The position numbers were made by a program, and so were the translations under genes. This document shows positions 1-7,075 of a stretch of 35,319 bases of DNA, piece by piece; position 1 is the first letter of the stretch, and the number at the start of each line of letters is the position of its first letter. This stretch comes from Candidatus Nitrosopumilus sp. (GTDB lineage: Archaea > Thermoproteota > Nitrososphaeria > Nitrososphaerales > Nitrosopumilaceae), in NCBI GenBank assembly GCA_014384445.1, contig JACNFV010000094.1:1-35319 (forward strand), written 5' to 3'. Below the pieces are notes generated by a model. That model saw nothing but the letters and a program-made list of their open reading frames with translations, had not been told where the DNA came from and ran no database searches.

Positions 1-35
1 ACAATCCCAAAATTTTCTTTTTAAATTACTTATTT

Positions 36-422
36 TTAAATAATTTTTTTTATTTTTGAAACAAGTTGTTCAGAATTTTTCTCTTTTGGATTAATGGAAA
101 TGTAAAAAGTAACATTGTTTTTATGTAAAATTGCAACATGGGCTTTTGAATGTTTTAAAATCACATGATCCAGTTTTCCAAGTGATTTCTCGCTGGATTG
201 TCTTAATGAGATTAAGGTGGAAACTATGAAAAATTCATTTTTAATTTCTTCAGATTTTAAGAGAGGTTTAACATTAGGTTTGATTATACCAGTTAAAGTC
301 CGACCATATGCATTGATTACACCGGCATATCGAATATGGCCCGATAATTTTAGAATACTTTGACATTGTTTCTTGTAAGATATCACTGCATCTTGCCATT
401 TATCAGCAGGAGTTTTTTTCAT
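36..422 (-). CDS. DUF6659-like thaumarchaeal protein, 128 aa
   Basis: A small soluble protein without signal peptide or membrane segment. The middle (about residues 25-60) has the pattern IRYAGVINAYGRTL followed by a Lys/Pro-rich stretch and the helix KNEFFIVSTLISLRQS. The second half alternates beta strands with charged turns (LDHVILKH, HVAILHKNNVTFYI). This order resembles DUF6659, a family of about 120 aa that I know mainly from ammonia-oxidising archaea and that has no established function; a roadblock/longin-like alpha-beta fold is a guess. It starts at ATG (420-422). It lies head-to-tail with the next minus-strand gene 56 bp upstream and could share its transcript. Family assignment is from memory of the motif pattern, not a search. 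Confidence 0.72.
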   Translation of the reverse strand: MKKTPADKWQDAVISYKKQCQSILKLSGHIRYAGVINAYGRTLTGIIKPNVKPLLKSEEIKNEFFIVSTLISLRQSSEKSLGKLDHVILKHSKAHVAILHKNNVTFYISINPKEKNSEQLVSKIKKII

Positions 423-478
423 ATCAAAAATTAATCTAGGAATCTAATAAGGATTATCAATAATTTAAAATTAAATTT

Positions 479-859
479 CTATGGGTTGTGTCTATCGGAA
501 GGTCTACTTTGTAATTTTTTTCTCAATTCTAAATTCTCTTTAACTAATTTATCATTTTGAGTTTTCAATATCTGAACAGAATTTTTACTAGTAAATAGCG
601 GATGTCCTGGCGGAACTACGGGAGAGTCTTTAGATAGTAATCCTGAAGCATAATCTTGGTACATTCTTTGAAATCCTTGAAGTTTTTGATTCATGGTTTC
701 GTTATGTTGTGCTAGTTGTGGCTTCATCTGATTGTGATTTACTGGCGATAGAGGATGAGTCAATCCAGGAGGCAATCTTGGAAATTGAAATGCCATGTGA
801 GGAATATTTGGATTTAATCCATAAAGGTCTTGTAAGTGTCTCATTACCATGTCATCCAT
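479..859 (-). CDS. Hypothetical protein with C-terminal coiled coil, 126 aa
   Basis: I do not recognise a family. The N-terminal half is rich in Pro, His, Met and Gln (around residues 15-45: NPNIPHMAFQFPRLPPG), so probably extended. Residues about 95-118 form a short heptad-like coiled coil (VQILKTQNDKLVKENLELRK) with Leu/Ile spacing typical of a leucine zipper. No Cys, signal peptide or membrane segment is visible. The ATG at 857-859 is the first in frame; on the minus strand an AT-rich TATA-like stretch (AAATATGCC) lies about 26 bp upstream. The region 860-996 is a divergent promoter shared with the zinc-finger gene at 997. Confidence 0.6.
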   Translation of the reverse strand: MDDMVMRHLQDLYGLNPNIPHMAFQFPRLPPGLTHPLSPVNHNQMKPQLAQHNETMNQKLQGFQRMYQDYASGLLSKDSPVVPPGHPLFTSKNSVQILKTQNDKLVKENLELRKKLQSRPSDRHNP

Positions 860-963
860 AATATCTGTCTAAATTTGGCATATTTGTGGCTTACTTTAGG
901 CATTTGATATACTCTTTAGTCTAATAATAGTAATTTTTGCTCAATTTCAGTTGATCGTAGATC

Positions 964-970
964 ATTATAG
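964..970 (+). promoter_or_regulatory. TATA-like box for the 48-aa zinc-finger gene
   Basis: ATTATAG, centred about 30 bp before the ATG at 997. With archaeal TBP/TFB spacing this predicts transcription starting at or just before the start codon, i.e. a leaderless mRNA. Confidence 0.4.
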
Positions 971-973
971 ATT

Positions 974-995
974 ACTAATTTTGATCAAAATTAGT
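974..995. promoter_or_regulatory. Perfect 22-bp palindrome between TATA-like box and start codon
   Basis: Half site ACTAATTTTGA followed directly by its exact reverse complement TCAAAATTAGT. It ends one base before the ATG at 997 and begins just after a TATA-like box, so a protein bound here would cover the transcription start site. This is the classical position for an archaeal repressor operator. No protein is assigned. A cruciform or RNA hairpin is less likely if the transcript is leaderless. Confidence 0.55.
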
Positions 996-996
996 C

Positions 997-1143
997 ATGA
1001 TGGCATTAAAAAGATCGTGTTTGCGATGTAAAAAAAATATCAAAGACGAAGAGTTACACAAAATTGTAATGTATGTAGTTCAAGAAAAATTTACAGAGCA
1101 CCATTATGAGCATGTTGAATGCCCAGAAAAATTTACAGTTTAA
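997..1143 (+). CDS. Tiny CxxC zinc-finger-like protein, 48 aa
   Basis: A 48-codon ORF starting with two Met codons (997, 1000) and ending TAA at 1141-1143. It has a CLRC knuckle at residues 8-11, a basic N-terminus, HH near residues 35-36, then H39 and C41, which could complete a C2HC-type zinc site. Codon use (AAA, GAA, AGA) matches the neighbours. Support comes from the TATA-like box and palindrome directly upstream and from the convergent gene at 1166 stopping 22 bp downstream. Function unknown; small single zinc fingers in archaea often act as nucleic-acid or protein adaptors, but that is inference. Confidence 0.6.
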   Translation: MMALKRSCLRCKKNIKDEELHKIVMYVVQEKFTEHHYEHVECPEKFTV

Positions 1144-1165
1144 TTGAATTTATAAAAATAAAATA

Positions 1166-1945
1166 CTATCCCTTAAATCCCAATACTTCATAAATCTCGC
1201 CAGTTGATCTAGAACGATAATTCCATTCATCATTTTTCCAAATTATTTTTTCAAAATCATCTTGCAGTGTTGGATGCAGACGCTCACATACATCACTGCC
1301 AATTAAAATTTGATTTGCTTTTGCCATGTTTTGAATTTTTGCGGCAATATTCATTGCAGGTCCCATTAAATCCACATGGGAATTAACTTCGTCTGCACCG
1401 TATCGGACAACAATATTTTGACCAAAATCAACTCCAATTTTTACCATCAAGTCAGGATAGTCATATTGGTTCAGTATGGGGTTAATTCCTTTTTGAATAA
1501 CTGTGTTCATAGATTTTGCGCAGTTAACTGCATTATCAGCTATGAGTAACGAATTGTTATCTGCAACAAAATAACCAATAACTGCATCCCCAACAAATTT
1601 TAAAACATATCCGTTATGACTTCTAATTACTGCAGCCATTTCTTGTGCAAAAGAACTAATGATAATTGCAATTTTTTCTGCAGGCATTTCTAAAGCCATA
1701 GTAGTTGAACCCACCAAATCCACATACAAAACAACCATATCTAATTTAGAAAACACATGTTTTCGAAGAAAATCCTCAGATTCATCTACCACTCCGCTGT
1801 ACTCATACCCTTTTTTCAAAGCACCCCAAACTCGTTTTTGAGTTTCTACAATCATGGTTTCAGAATCTAATGTTTTTTCGGCATGTCTACTAAGTAACAT
1901 GTCAACTACAGTGTTGCCTTTTTTGGTATTTTCTTTCTCAGTCAT
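1166..1945 (-). CDS. Class III nucleotidyl (probably adenylate) cyclase, 259 aa
   Basis: One CHD (cyclase homology) domain at about residues 68-225. The motifs can be read directly: metal-binding Asp76 in YVDLVGST, second metal Asp120 in KFVGDAV, purine-selecting Lys116, and Asp192 in DLMG, the position that is Asp in adenylate cyclases (DIWG in mammals). Asn199 of the N-x3-R motif is kept, but the transition-state Arg is replaced by Lys203 (NIAAK). The pair Lys116/Asp192 argues for ATP as substrate. The N-terminal 65 residues look helical and soluble, with no receiver, PAS or membrane segment seen. It follows a 40-aa zinc-ribbon gene on the same strand with a 10-bp gap, so the two are probably co-transcribed. 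Whether Lys203 lowers or abolishes activity cannot be told from sequence. Confidence 0.88.
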   Translation of the reverse strand: MTEKENTKKGNTVVDMLLSRHAEKTLDSETMIVETQKRVWGALKKGYEYSGVVDESEDFLRKHVFSKLDMVVLYVDLVGSTTMALEMPAEKIAIIISSFAQEMAAVIRSHNGYVLKFVGDAVIGYFVADNNSLLIADNAVNCAKSMNTVIQKGINPILNQYDYPDLMVKIGVDFGQNIVVRYGADEVNSHVDLMGPAMNIAAKIQNMAKANQILIGSDVCERLHPTLQDDFEKIIWKNDEWNYRSRSTGEIYEVLGFKG

Positions 1946-1955
1946 TTTTAGTCAT

Positions 1956-2078
1956 TTATTCCAGTGGAAAATCAATTTTGCAGAGGGTACATTTACCTCT
2001 ATTGCCTCTATAACTAGGGTCATAGTATTCAACAATCGCATTGTTACAATTATCACACAGTAATGTTGATTTATCCAT
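1956..2078 (-). CDS. Tiny zinc-ribbon protein upstream of the cyclase, 40 aa
   Basis: ATG at 2076-2078, stop TAA at 1956-1958. The protein has two CxxC knuckles (LCDNCNN near residue 8 and KCTLCKIDF near residue 30) separated by about 18 residues, the layout of a single treble-clef/zinc-ribbon. It ends 10 bp before the cyclase ATG on the same strand, so it is the first gene of a two-gene operon. Its role is unknown; it could be a partner or regulator of the cyclase, or an unrelated small nucleic-acid-binding protein. It falls below normal annotation length cut-offs. Confidence 0.68.
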   Translation of the reverse strand: MDKSTLLCDNCNNAIVEYYDPSYRGNRGKCTLCKIDFPLE

Positions 2079-2119
2079 GCCTAGAAATAAGAATTAATCT
2101 ATTTAGATATTATTGAGTA

Positions 2120-2212
2120 TTGGAAGAATATGCCAGAACAATAGAAATTCATACAAATAATGATAATGAAGGTTTAAGGAGAGCAAAATTAGGAAAATTT
2201 TTGTGCGACTAG
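2120..2212 (+). CDS. Possible 30-aa ORF overlapping the next gene
   Basis: Open from TTG (2120) to TAG (2210-2212). The translation (EEYARTIEIHTNNDNEG, then a basic GLRRAKLGKF stretch) has ordinary protein composition. It overlaps the GTG start of the next gene by 10 bases, an arrangement typical of translational coupling. An AT-rich TATA-like stretch (around 2093-2103) lies near the expected distance. It might instead be the 5' remnant of a longer version of the downstream gene joined by a frameshift. Weakly supported. Confidence 0.3.
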   Translation: MEEYARTIEIHTNNDNEGLRRAKLGKFLCD

Positions 2213-3042
2213 GTTTAAGATCACCAGATGAATTCATCCAGATACTAAATAAAAAAAATGAATTGATACAAAATGAATTTTTAAAAAAAATTCTAGAGCT
2301 AACAAAAATGGTAGATGTGAAGGTTATGATGGGTGACTCTACAATTACAGAACAAAAAACATTTGATCCAAAACAGATTACAAATTATCTTGAAAAACTA
2401 ATCCAAAAATTAACTAATTGGTCACTTCAAGATGTATCAGTTACCAACAATGAAGATCTTAGAAGAATATTTACAAAATTTGAAGTCAATGAGGGAAATT
2501 ATTTAATATCAGGACACATATCATTACAATTCCACGTATTGCTATTCTACAAACCACTTCAAAGAGTGATTGACTGTCAAAAAGAATTAGCAGAAATTGT
2601 TGATAAAACAAAAAACAAAGAAACAGAGCTATCAGATAACAGTGATCAATTTGTATTGAATAAATTAAAAGAAATGGGATACAAAGATTTTGATCATCAA
2701 AAACTATTTGAAGTCTTTTATGAAGACGAAGAATTTAGCAAAAAAGTATACGAAGAAATCGAGAAAGATTCTGGAGAAGAATTTAAAAGATTATCACAAA
2801 AAAAGGACGAACTGTTTAAGGAATTAGATTCCTTGTTGATTGAAACGTATCAAACAAGTTCTGTACTTATTGATGATACAAGATTAGTTGGGGGTGAGGA
2901 AGGCGCTCTATGTACGCTAGACATAGAATTTATCAAAAATAGTAATCGTGAAGGCCTATTTGATCCAAGAAAAATGTCAAATGTAGCAAAAGAGAATATT
3001 GTAAAAAAATTAGAAGAATTAGAAATAGCAATTAAAGAATAA
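2203..3042 (+). CDS. Hypothetical acidic alpha-helical protein, 279 aa
   Basis: No family recognised. The start is taken as GTG 2203, preceded by AGGA about 8 bases upstream; an ATT codon at 2188 after AAGGAG (2175-2180) is an alternative. The N-terminal half (1-125) mixes helices with short strands (VDVKVMMGDSTI, NYLISGHISLQFHVLLFY). Residues about 130-225 are highly charged and coiled-coil-like (EEIEKDSGEEFKRLSQKKDE). The last part has a strand-rich segment (GALCTLDIEFI) and a final helix. No Cys cluster, membrane segment or nucleotide-binding motif. It precedes threonine ammonia-lyase by about 100 bp but nothing links their functions. Confidence 0.72.
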   Translation: MRLGLRSPDEFIQILNKKNELIQNEFLKKILELTKMVDVKVMMGDSTITEQKTFDPKQITNYLEKLIQKLTNWSLQDVSVTNNEDLRRIFTKFEVNEGNYLISGHISLQFHVLLFYKPLQRVIDCQKELAEIVDKTKNKETELSDNSDQFVLNKLKEMGYKDFDHQKLFEVFYEDEEFSKKVYEEIEKDSGEEFKRLSQKKDELFKELDSLLIETYQTSSVLIDDTRLVGGEEGALCTLDIEFIKNSNREGLFDPRKMSNVAKENIVKKLEELEIAIKE

Positions 3043-3139
3043 AATATTATTTTAATTTTAAAACTACGCATAAAAATTGAATAAAAGAGGATAATCCATC
3101 GATGAACTCAAATACACCAAATAAGTAGCAACATCTCCA

Positions 3140-4348
3140 ATGAATCCAACATATGATGAAATACTAAAAGCAAATGAATTACGGGGAAATGTAATTAGAA
3201 AAACACCTTTAATCCACTCACCCACATTTAGTGATTTAACAAATTCAGAAATTTACCTAAAAGAAGAATTTAGACAAAAAACAGGATCATTCAAAATTCG
3301 AGGAGCATATTATAAAATAAAATCATTGTCTGAAGAAGAAAAAAAACCAGGAGTGGTAGCTGCATCTGCAGGAAATCATGCACAAGGAGTTGCGTTAGCA
3401 TCGTCATTAGAAAAAATTCCATGTACCATCGTAATGCCAAAAAATGCATCACCTGCAAAGGTAGCAGCAACAAGAGGATATGGCGCCAAGGTGATACTAG
3501 AAGGAATGAATTATGATGAATCATATTCAAAAGCAAAAGAAATTGCAAAAGAGACAGGCGCTACAATAGTACAAGCTTTTGATGACCCTCAAATCATAGC
3601 AGCACAAGGAGTAATAGGATTAGAAATATTGGAAGACCTTCCAGATGTTGAAGAAGTTTATCTACCAATAGGTGGTGGCGGTTTAGCTGCAGGAACTGCA
3701 ATAGCCATAAAAGAAAAAAATCCAAATGTCAAAGTAATAGGTGTTCAATCAAAGTCATTTCCTTCAATGTATGAATCAGTTAAACAAAACGAAAGGAGAT
3801 CAACTGGAGGGGATAGAACGATAGCAGATGGCATTTCGGTAAAAATGCCAGGAGAAATAACTTTTGAAATAATTAAAAATCTAATAGATGAAATTGTATT
3901 AGTTGACGATGATGAAATTACTAAAGCAATGTTTCTATTAATGGAAAGAATGAAATTTGTGGTTGAGCCTGCAGGCGCAGTAGGGTTAGCATACTTAATT
4001 TCAAAAAAACCATCACCTGGGAAAAAAGTGGTAGCAGTTTTAGCAGGAGGTAATGTTGACATGTATCTTTTAGGTCAAATTGTAGATAAAGGACTGGCAG
4101 CAATGAGCAGGTTACTAAAATTATCAGTTTTACTGCCTGATAGACCAGGAGCATTTAAAGAAATTGTAGATATAATCACTTTAGCTAATGCAAACATTGT
4201 AGAAGTTGTACATGACAGATTAAGTTCAGATGTAAATGCAGGTTCAGCATCAGTTACACTAAATCTAGAAACGCAAGGAAAAGAACAGGCAGAATCTCTG
4301 ATAAAATCTCTACAGGAGAAAAATGTTCAATTCAAATTATTAACATAG
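3140..4348 (+). CDS. ilvA: Threonine ammonia-lyase (threonine dehydratase), 402 aa
   Basis: PLP enzyme converting L-threonine to 2-oxobutanoate and ammonia, the first step towards isoleucine; cytosolic. The PLP lysine is Lys52 in TGSFKIRGA; SAGNHAQG (76-83) binds the substrate carboxylate, and the glycine loop IGGGGLAAG (177-185) holds the cofactor phosphate. The C-terminal 75 residues (about 327-402, LSVLLPDRPGAFKEIV) form a single ACT domain, the layout of the roughly 400-aa lyases that combine a catalytic domain with one ACT. An ACT domain implies control by an amino acid. Start at ATG 3140. Threonine synthase at 14087 supplies the substrate. Catabolic versus biosynthetic role cannot be settled here. 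Confidence 0.93.
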   Translation: MNPTYDEILKANELRGNVIRKTPLIHSPTFSDLTNSEIYLKEEFRQKTGSFKIRGAYYKIKSLSEEEKKPGVVAASAGNHAQGVALASSLEKIPCTIVMPKNASPAKVAATRGYGAKVILEGMNYDESYSKAKEIAKETGATIVQAFDDPQIIAAQGVIGLEILEDLPDVEEVYLPIGGGGLAAGTAIAIKEKNPNVKVIGVQSKSFPSMYESVKQNERRSTGGDRTIADGISVKMPGEITFEIIKNLIDEIVLVDDDEITKAMFLLMERMKFVVEPAGAVGLAYLISKKPSPGKKVVAVLAGGNVDMYLLGQIVDKGLAAMSRLLKLSVLLPDRPGAFKEIVDIITLANANIVEVVHDRLSSDVNAGSASVTLNLETQGKEQAESLIKSLQEKNVQFKLLT

Positions 4349-4350
4349 AA

Positions 4351-4926
4351 TTATTTGAATTTATTTTTTGTAAATTTTGTGAGTCCTTGTTTCTTTAATT
4401 GTTCAGATTCTTTCAGTACTGAATTGTGTTGATCAGATTTATGTTTCTTTAATTGTTTTTTTAATTCAGAGAACTCATTTGCAAGAATTTTAACAGCATA
4501 TATTCCAGCATTTCCTGCTTTGTTTACGCCAACAGATACAACAGGTGAACCAGATGGCATTTCCGTGATTGACAGTAATGAGTCCAACCCACCAAAAGCA
4601 GAAAATTTTGCTGCGTCAGTTTTTTTTGGATGTTTATCATTATAGACTAAAATCGGAACACCAATTACAGGAATTGTCGTATGAGATGCAATCATTCCAG
4701 GTAAATGAGCTGCCCCGCCTGCTCCGGCAATAATAATTTTAAAACCCATTTTTTCAGCATGTTCAGCATACTCAGATAATCTTGAAGGAGTTCTGTGTGC
4801 AGATACTATTTGATCCTCATGTTTAATTTTAAATTCATCAAATATTTCAGCAGCCCCTTTCATTATCCTACTATCAGAACTAGATCCCATAATAATGCCA
4901 ACTAGAGGCTTTTTTGAATATGTCAT
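4351..4926 (-). CDS. purE: N5-carboxyaminoimidazole ribonucleotide mutase, 191 aa
   Basis: Moves the carboxyl group of N5-CAIR to C4 to give CAIR in purine synthesis. Class I PurE motifs are visible: GSSSD (14-18), SAHRTP (42-47) and GGAAHLPGM (70-78), which form the nucleotide and CO2 pocket. The catalytic core ends near residue 160. A Lys-rich tail of about 30 residues (KKQLKKHKSD and after) extends beyond the usual length and is probably disordered. I use the ATG at 4924-4926; a GTG one codon earlier is also possible. PurK, which makes its substrate, is divergent at 5368. The two are separated by a small zinc-protein gene, and promoters for both directions lie in 4927-4997. Confidence 0.93.
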   Translation of the reverse strand: MTYSKKPLVGIIMGSSSDSRIMKGAAEIFDEFKIKHEDQIVSAHRTPSRLSEYAEHAEKMGFKIIIAGAGGAAHLPGMIASHTTIPVIGVPILVYNDKHPKKTDAAKFSAFGGLDSLLSITEMPSGSPVVSVGVNKAGNAGIYAVKILANEFSELKKQLKKHKSDQHNSVLKESEQLKKQGLTKFTKNKFK

Positions 4927-4997
4927 CACAATAGAAAAAGATTAAGAATAATTAACAATTTCGATTTAACTAAATAATACGAAAATAATCCTAAGTA

Positions 4998-5225
4998 ATG
5001 CCACTTTTTTGTAAGCAATGTACAGGTAGGAGATTACCTAAAACAGCGATGCCAGAAAATAGAACTCTGTGGCTATGTGAAAACTGTAAAAATTTTGTAG
5101 ATTTAGAGGATTTCATAGTACGAGAAGCAAAAGAGGACGAATACAATTCATCACAGGAAGATTATAAAAAATGGGTCAAGTCAATTCCAGCTACAGAAGG
5201 AACTAAAGATTCATTTCGATACTAA
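4998..5225 (+). CDS. Small zinc-ribbon protein, 75 aa
   Basis: Two CxxC knuckles: FCKQC at residues 4-8 and LCENC at 26-30, 18 residues apart, as in a rubredoxin-like or zinc-ribbon fold. A charged C-terminal half follows (EAKEDEYNSSQEDYKKW). Start ATG at 4998, immediately after an AT-rich promoter shared with purE. It lies between purE and purK and on the purK strand, but a separate promoter for purK is likely because 142 bp separate them. No specific function recognised. Confidence 0.75.
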   Translation: MPLFCKQCTGRRLPKTAMPENRTLWLCENCKNFVDLEDFIVREAKEDEYNSSQEDYKKWVKSIPATEGTKDSFRY

Positions 5226-5229
5226 AAAA

Positions 5230-5325
5230 TTAAAAATTAAATTCAATTCCTAAAACTAGTATTTGAACAAGGAATACAACACCCAACACTACAGATCCTA
5301 AAAGAATTTTAAGAATTTTGGACAT
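5230..5325 (-). CDS. Tiny single-pass membrane protein, 31 aa
   Basis: Minus-strand ORF from ATG (5323-5325) to TAA (5230-5232), convergent with the zinc-ribbon gene. The sequence begins with a basic MSKILKIL and continues as an uninterrupted hydrophobic helix ([18 protein letters not shown]) ending in a short polar tail. This is the pattern of a small single-span membrane protein. The ORF fills most of the 142-bp gap and is similar in kind to the 40-aa protein at 27151. No homology is claimed. Confidence 0.45.
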   Translation of the reverse strand: MSKILKILLGSVVLGVVFLVQILVLGIEFNF

Positions 5326-5367
5326 TTTACATTAGATATTTTTAGTGCTTTTTAATGAATTCATCTA

Positions 5368-6510
5368 TTGGCAAAAATTTTGGGAATCATAGGAGGAGGA
5401 CAGCTGGGAATGATGTTGACAGAAGCAGCCAAAACAATGCCTGAATACATTTCCAAAGTGATAGTTTTAGATCCAAATCAAAATTGCTCAGCATCATTAG
5501 TTGGAGCAGAGCAAATAATTGCTGATTTTAAAGATAGAGACGCAATTATAGAATTATCAAAAAAAGCAGACATAATCACATATGAAATCGAATCCGGAGA
5601 TAGCGACGTATTAAAATCAGTTGAAGGTAATTCGCAAGTAAGCCCATCCCCTGAAACATTAAAAATAATTCAAGATAAATTATTGCAAAAACAATTCTTG
5701 TCAGATAACAACATTCCAGTGCCAGAATTTATTAAAATTAATGGTTTTAACGATTTGAAAAATGGGTTAGAAAAATTTGGTTTTCCAGCACTACTAAAAG
5801 CACGAAGAGACGCATATGATGGAAAAGGAAATTACAAAATTGATTCTGAAAAAGATGTTCAAAAAGCATTTGATTATTTTAAAGGAAAACCACTACTATT
5901 GGAAAAATTTATTCCATTTGAAATGGAGGTGTCAGTAATAGCTGCAAGAAATACAATGGGACAAATTAAGTCATATCCACTTGTTGAAAACATGCATGAA
6001 AAAAATATTTTGCGACAAACAATAGCTCCTGCACGAGTCTCAAAACAAATTATAGACGAAGCAGATCAAATTGCAGAAAAAACAATGTCTGTTCTAAAGG
6101 GTGCAGGGATTTTTGGAATTGAAATGTTTGTAACAAAAGAAGGCCATATCCTAATTAATGAAATTGCTCCAAGAGTGCATAATTCAGGCCATCACACCAT
6201 GCAATCAGGAAAAACGTCTCAATTTGAACAACATTTACGAGCAATTTTGGGATTAGAATTAGAAAATACAGAACTAATCCACAATACCATAATGTACAAT
6301 ATTTTAGGAAATCCAGATTTTGAAGGGGAGTATAAAAAAATTGAACTTACAGAAAAAAACATATTTTTAAAAATGTATCAAAAGAAAATTTCAAAACCAC
6401 TAAGAAAATTAGGCCATCTGAACATAGTTGGAACAGATAATCAAACAATTGATGTATTGTTAAATGAATTATCTCAGATTAAAGATAAAGTAGAAATCAA
6501 ATCCATATGA
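5368..6510 (+). CDS. purK: N5-carboxyaminoimidazole ribonucleotide synthase, 380 aa
   Basis: ATP-grasp enzyme that carboxylates AIR with bicarbonate and ATP to N5-CAIR, the substrate of PurE. Residues 6-16 (GIIGGGQLGMM) form the N-terminal nucleotide-fold loop typical of PurK. The ATP-grasp part carries KARRDAYDGKGNY (144-156) and the metal/ATP motif NEIAPRVHNSGHHT (264-277). The length is normal for the family. The start is TTG 5368; no in-frame ATG precedes the conserved N-terminus, and the codon sits right after an AT-rich promoter, fitting a leaderless message. Having PurK together with a class I PurE shows the bacterial-type two-step route rather than direct carboxylation by a class II PurE. 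Confidence 0.93.
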   Translation: MAKILGIIGGGQLGMMLTEAAKTMPEYISKVIVLDPNQNCSASLVGAEQIIADFKDRDAIIELSKKADIITYEIESGDSDVLKSVEGNSQVSPSPETLKIIQDKLLQKQFLSDNNIPVPEFIKINGFNDLKNGLEKFGFPALLKARRDAYDGKGNYKIDSEKDVQKAFDYFKGKPLLLEKFIPFEMEVSVIAARNTMGQIKSYPLVENMHEKNILRQTIAPARVSKQIIDEADQIAEKTMSVLKGAGIFGIEMFVTKEGHILINEIAPRVHNSGHHTMQSGKTSQFEQHLRAILGLELENTELIHNTIMYNILGNPDFEGEYKKIELTEKNIFLKMYQKKISKPLRKLGHLNIVGTDNQTIDVLLNELSQIKDKVEIKSI

Positions 6511-6543
6511 TTGGTTTTTATGTTGTGAGTAGTGAATTCTTGT

Positions 6544-6915
6544 ATGGCATTAAAAGCAGCGATGGTACTAGCAGGAATATCCATTGTATTATTGGTGCTA
6601 TATGGCGCAGATGTTGCAGTTTCAATGAGTAATTCAGACAATGAAGGATTCTTACCATTAGACGACATGCAACGAGGCATGGGACTTGGCGGTCCAGCAA
6701 TACTTTTACCGATTGTAGCATTTTTCATTGCACTTAAAGAAAAATCAAAAGGACTAGGAGGCTTAATCATAGTTTCAGGAATTTTAATCATGATTGGGGG
6801 TTTAGCAATGGTTGGAACACCTGCTCCAGAAGGGGTAGAAAGAAATCCCATAATGTTATTTGCACCAGCAATAATTCAACTTGCACTGGGTGCAATTAAA
6901 ATAGTAAAGTCCTAA
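6544..6915 (+). CDS. Small multi-pass membrane protein, 123 aa
   Basis: Probably three or four hydrophobic helices: residues about 5-25 (AMVLAGISIVLLVLYGADVA), 48-66 (GPAILLPIVAFFIALKE), 70-90 (LGGLIIVSGILIMIGGLAM) and 103-120 (IMLFAPAIIQLALGAIKI). A polar loop of about 20 residues with acidic character lies between the first two. Start taken as ATG 6544; a GTG four codons upstream is in frame but adds nothing hydrophobic. Transcribed with purK and the genes behind it (gap of 33 bp from purK). Function unknown. Confidence 0.7.
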   Translation: MALKAAMVLAGISIVLLVLYGADVAVSMSNSDNEGFLPLDDMQRGMGLGGPAILLPIVAFFIALKEKSKGLGGLIIVSGILIMIGGLAMVGTPAPEGVERNPIMLFAPAIIQLALGAIKIVKS

Positions 6916-6928
6916 GAGGATTATACAG

Positions 6929-7075
6929 ATGGCAATTTGTGCAAAATGCAGCAACGATGTAAAAAAAGTATATGATTGTGATCACACAAAATTTGAAGAT
7001 TATTGTGTAGAATGCTATACAGAATTACATTATTACATAACAGAGAATAATTCTAACGAAGATGTTAACTGCTAG
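6929..7075 (+). CDS. Tiny zinc-ribbon protein, 48 aa
   Basis: ATG at 6929, TAG at 7073-7075. Two CxxC knuckles, CAKC (4-7) and CVEC (26-29), with C17 and H19 between them, followed by an aromatic acidic tail. It starts 13 bp after the membrane-protein gene and its end overlaps the next gene's ATG (7062) by 14 bases, so it sits inside a compact operon with translational coupling. That arrangement and the regular Cys spacing make it a real gene despite its size. No function recognised. Confidence 0.7.
   Translation: MAICAKCSNDVKKVYDCDHTKFEDYCVECYTELHYYITENNSNEDVNC

Noticed and set aside
1659-2063. Plus-strand ORFs opposite the cyclase and its zinc-ribbon gene
   Set aside because: They overlap conserved cyclase motifs and the CxxC micro-gene on the minus strand; no promoter or motif of their own.
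3102-3128. An 8-aa ORF (MNSNTPNK) just upstream of threonine ammonia-lyase as a leader/attenuator peptide
   Set aside because: Only one Thr codon and no Ile codons, no hairpin or T-run, and the likely transcription start falls at or after its ATG. Chance is the simpler reading.
3291-3548. Antisense ORF of about 85 codons inside the threonine ammonia-lyase gene
   Set aside because: Low-complexity Leu/Met/Phe-rich translation complementary to a clearly conserved enzyme; a shadow frame. The same applies to antisense frames at 3745-4154, 9712-10122, 25616-25879, 26442-26765 and 30698-31036.
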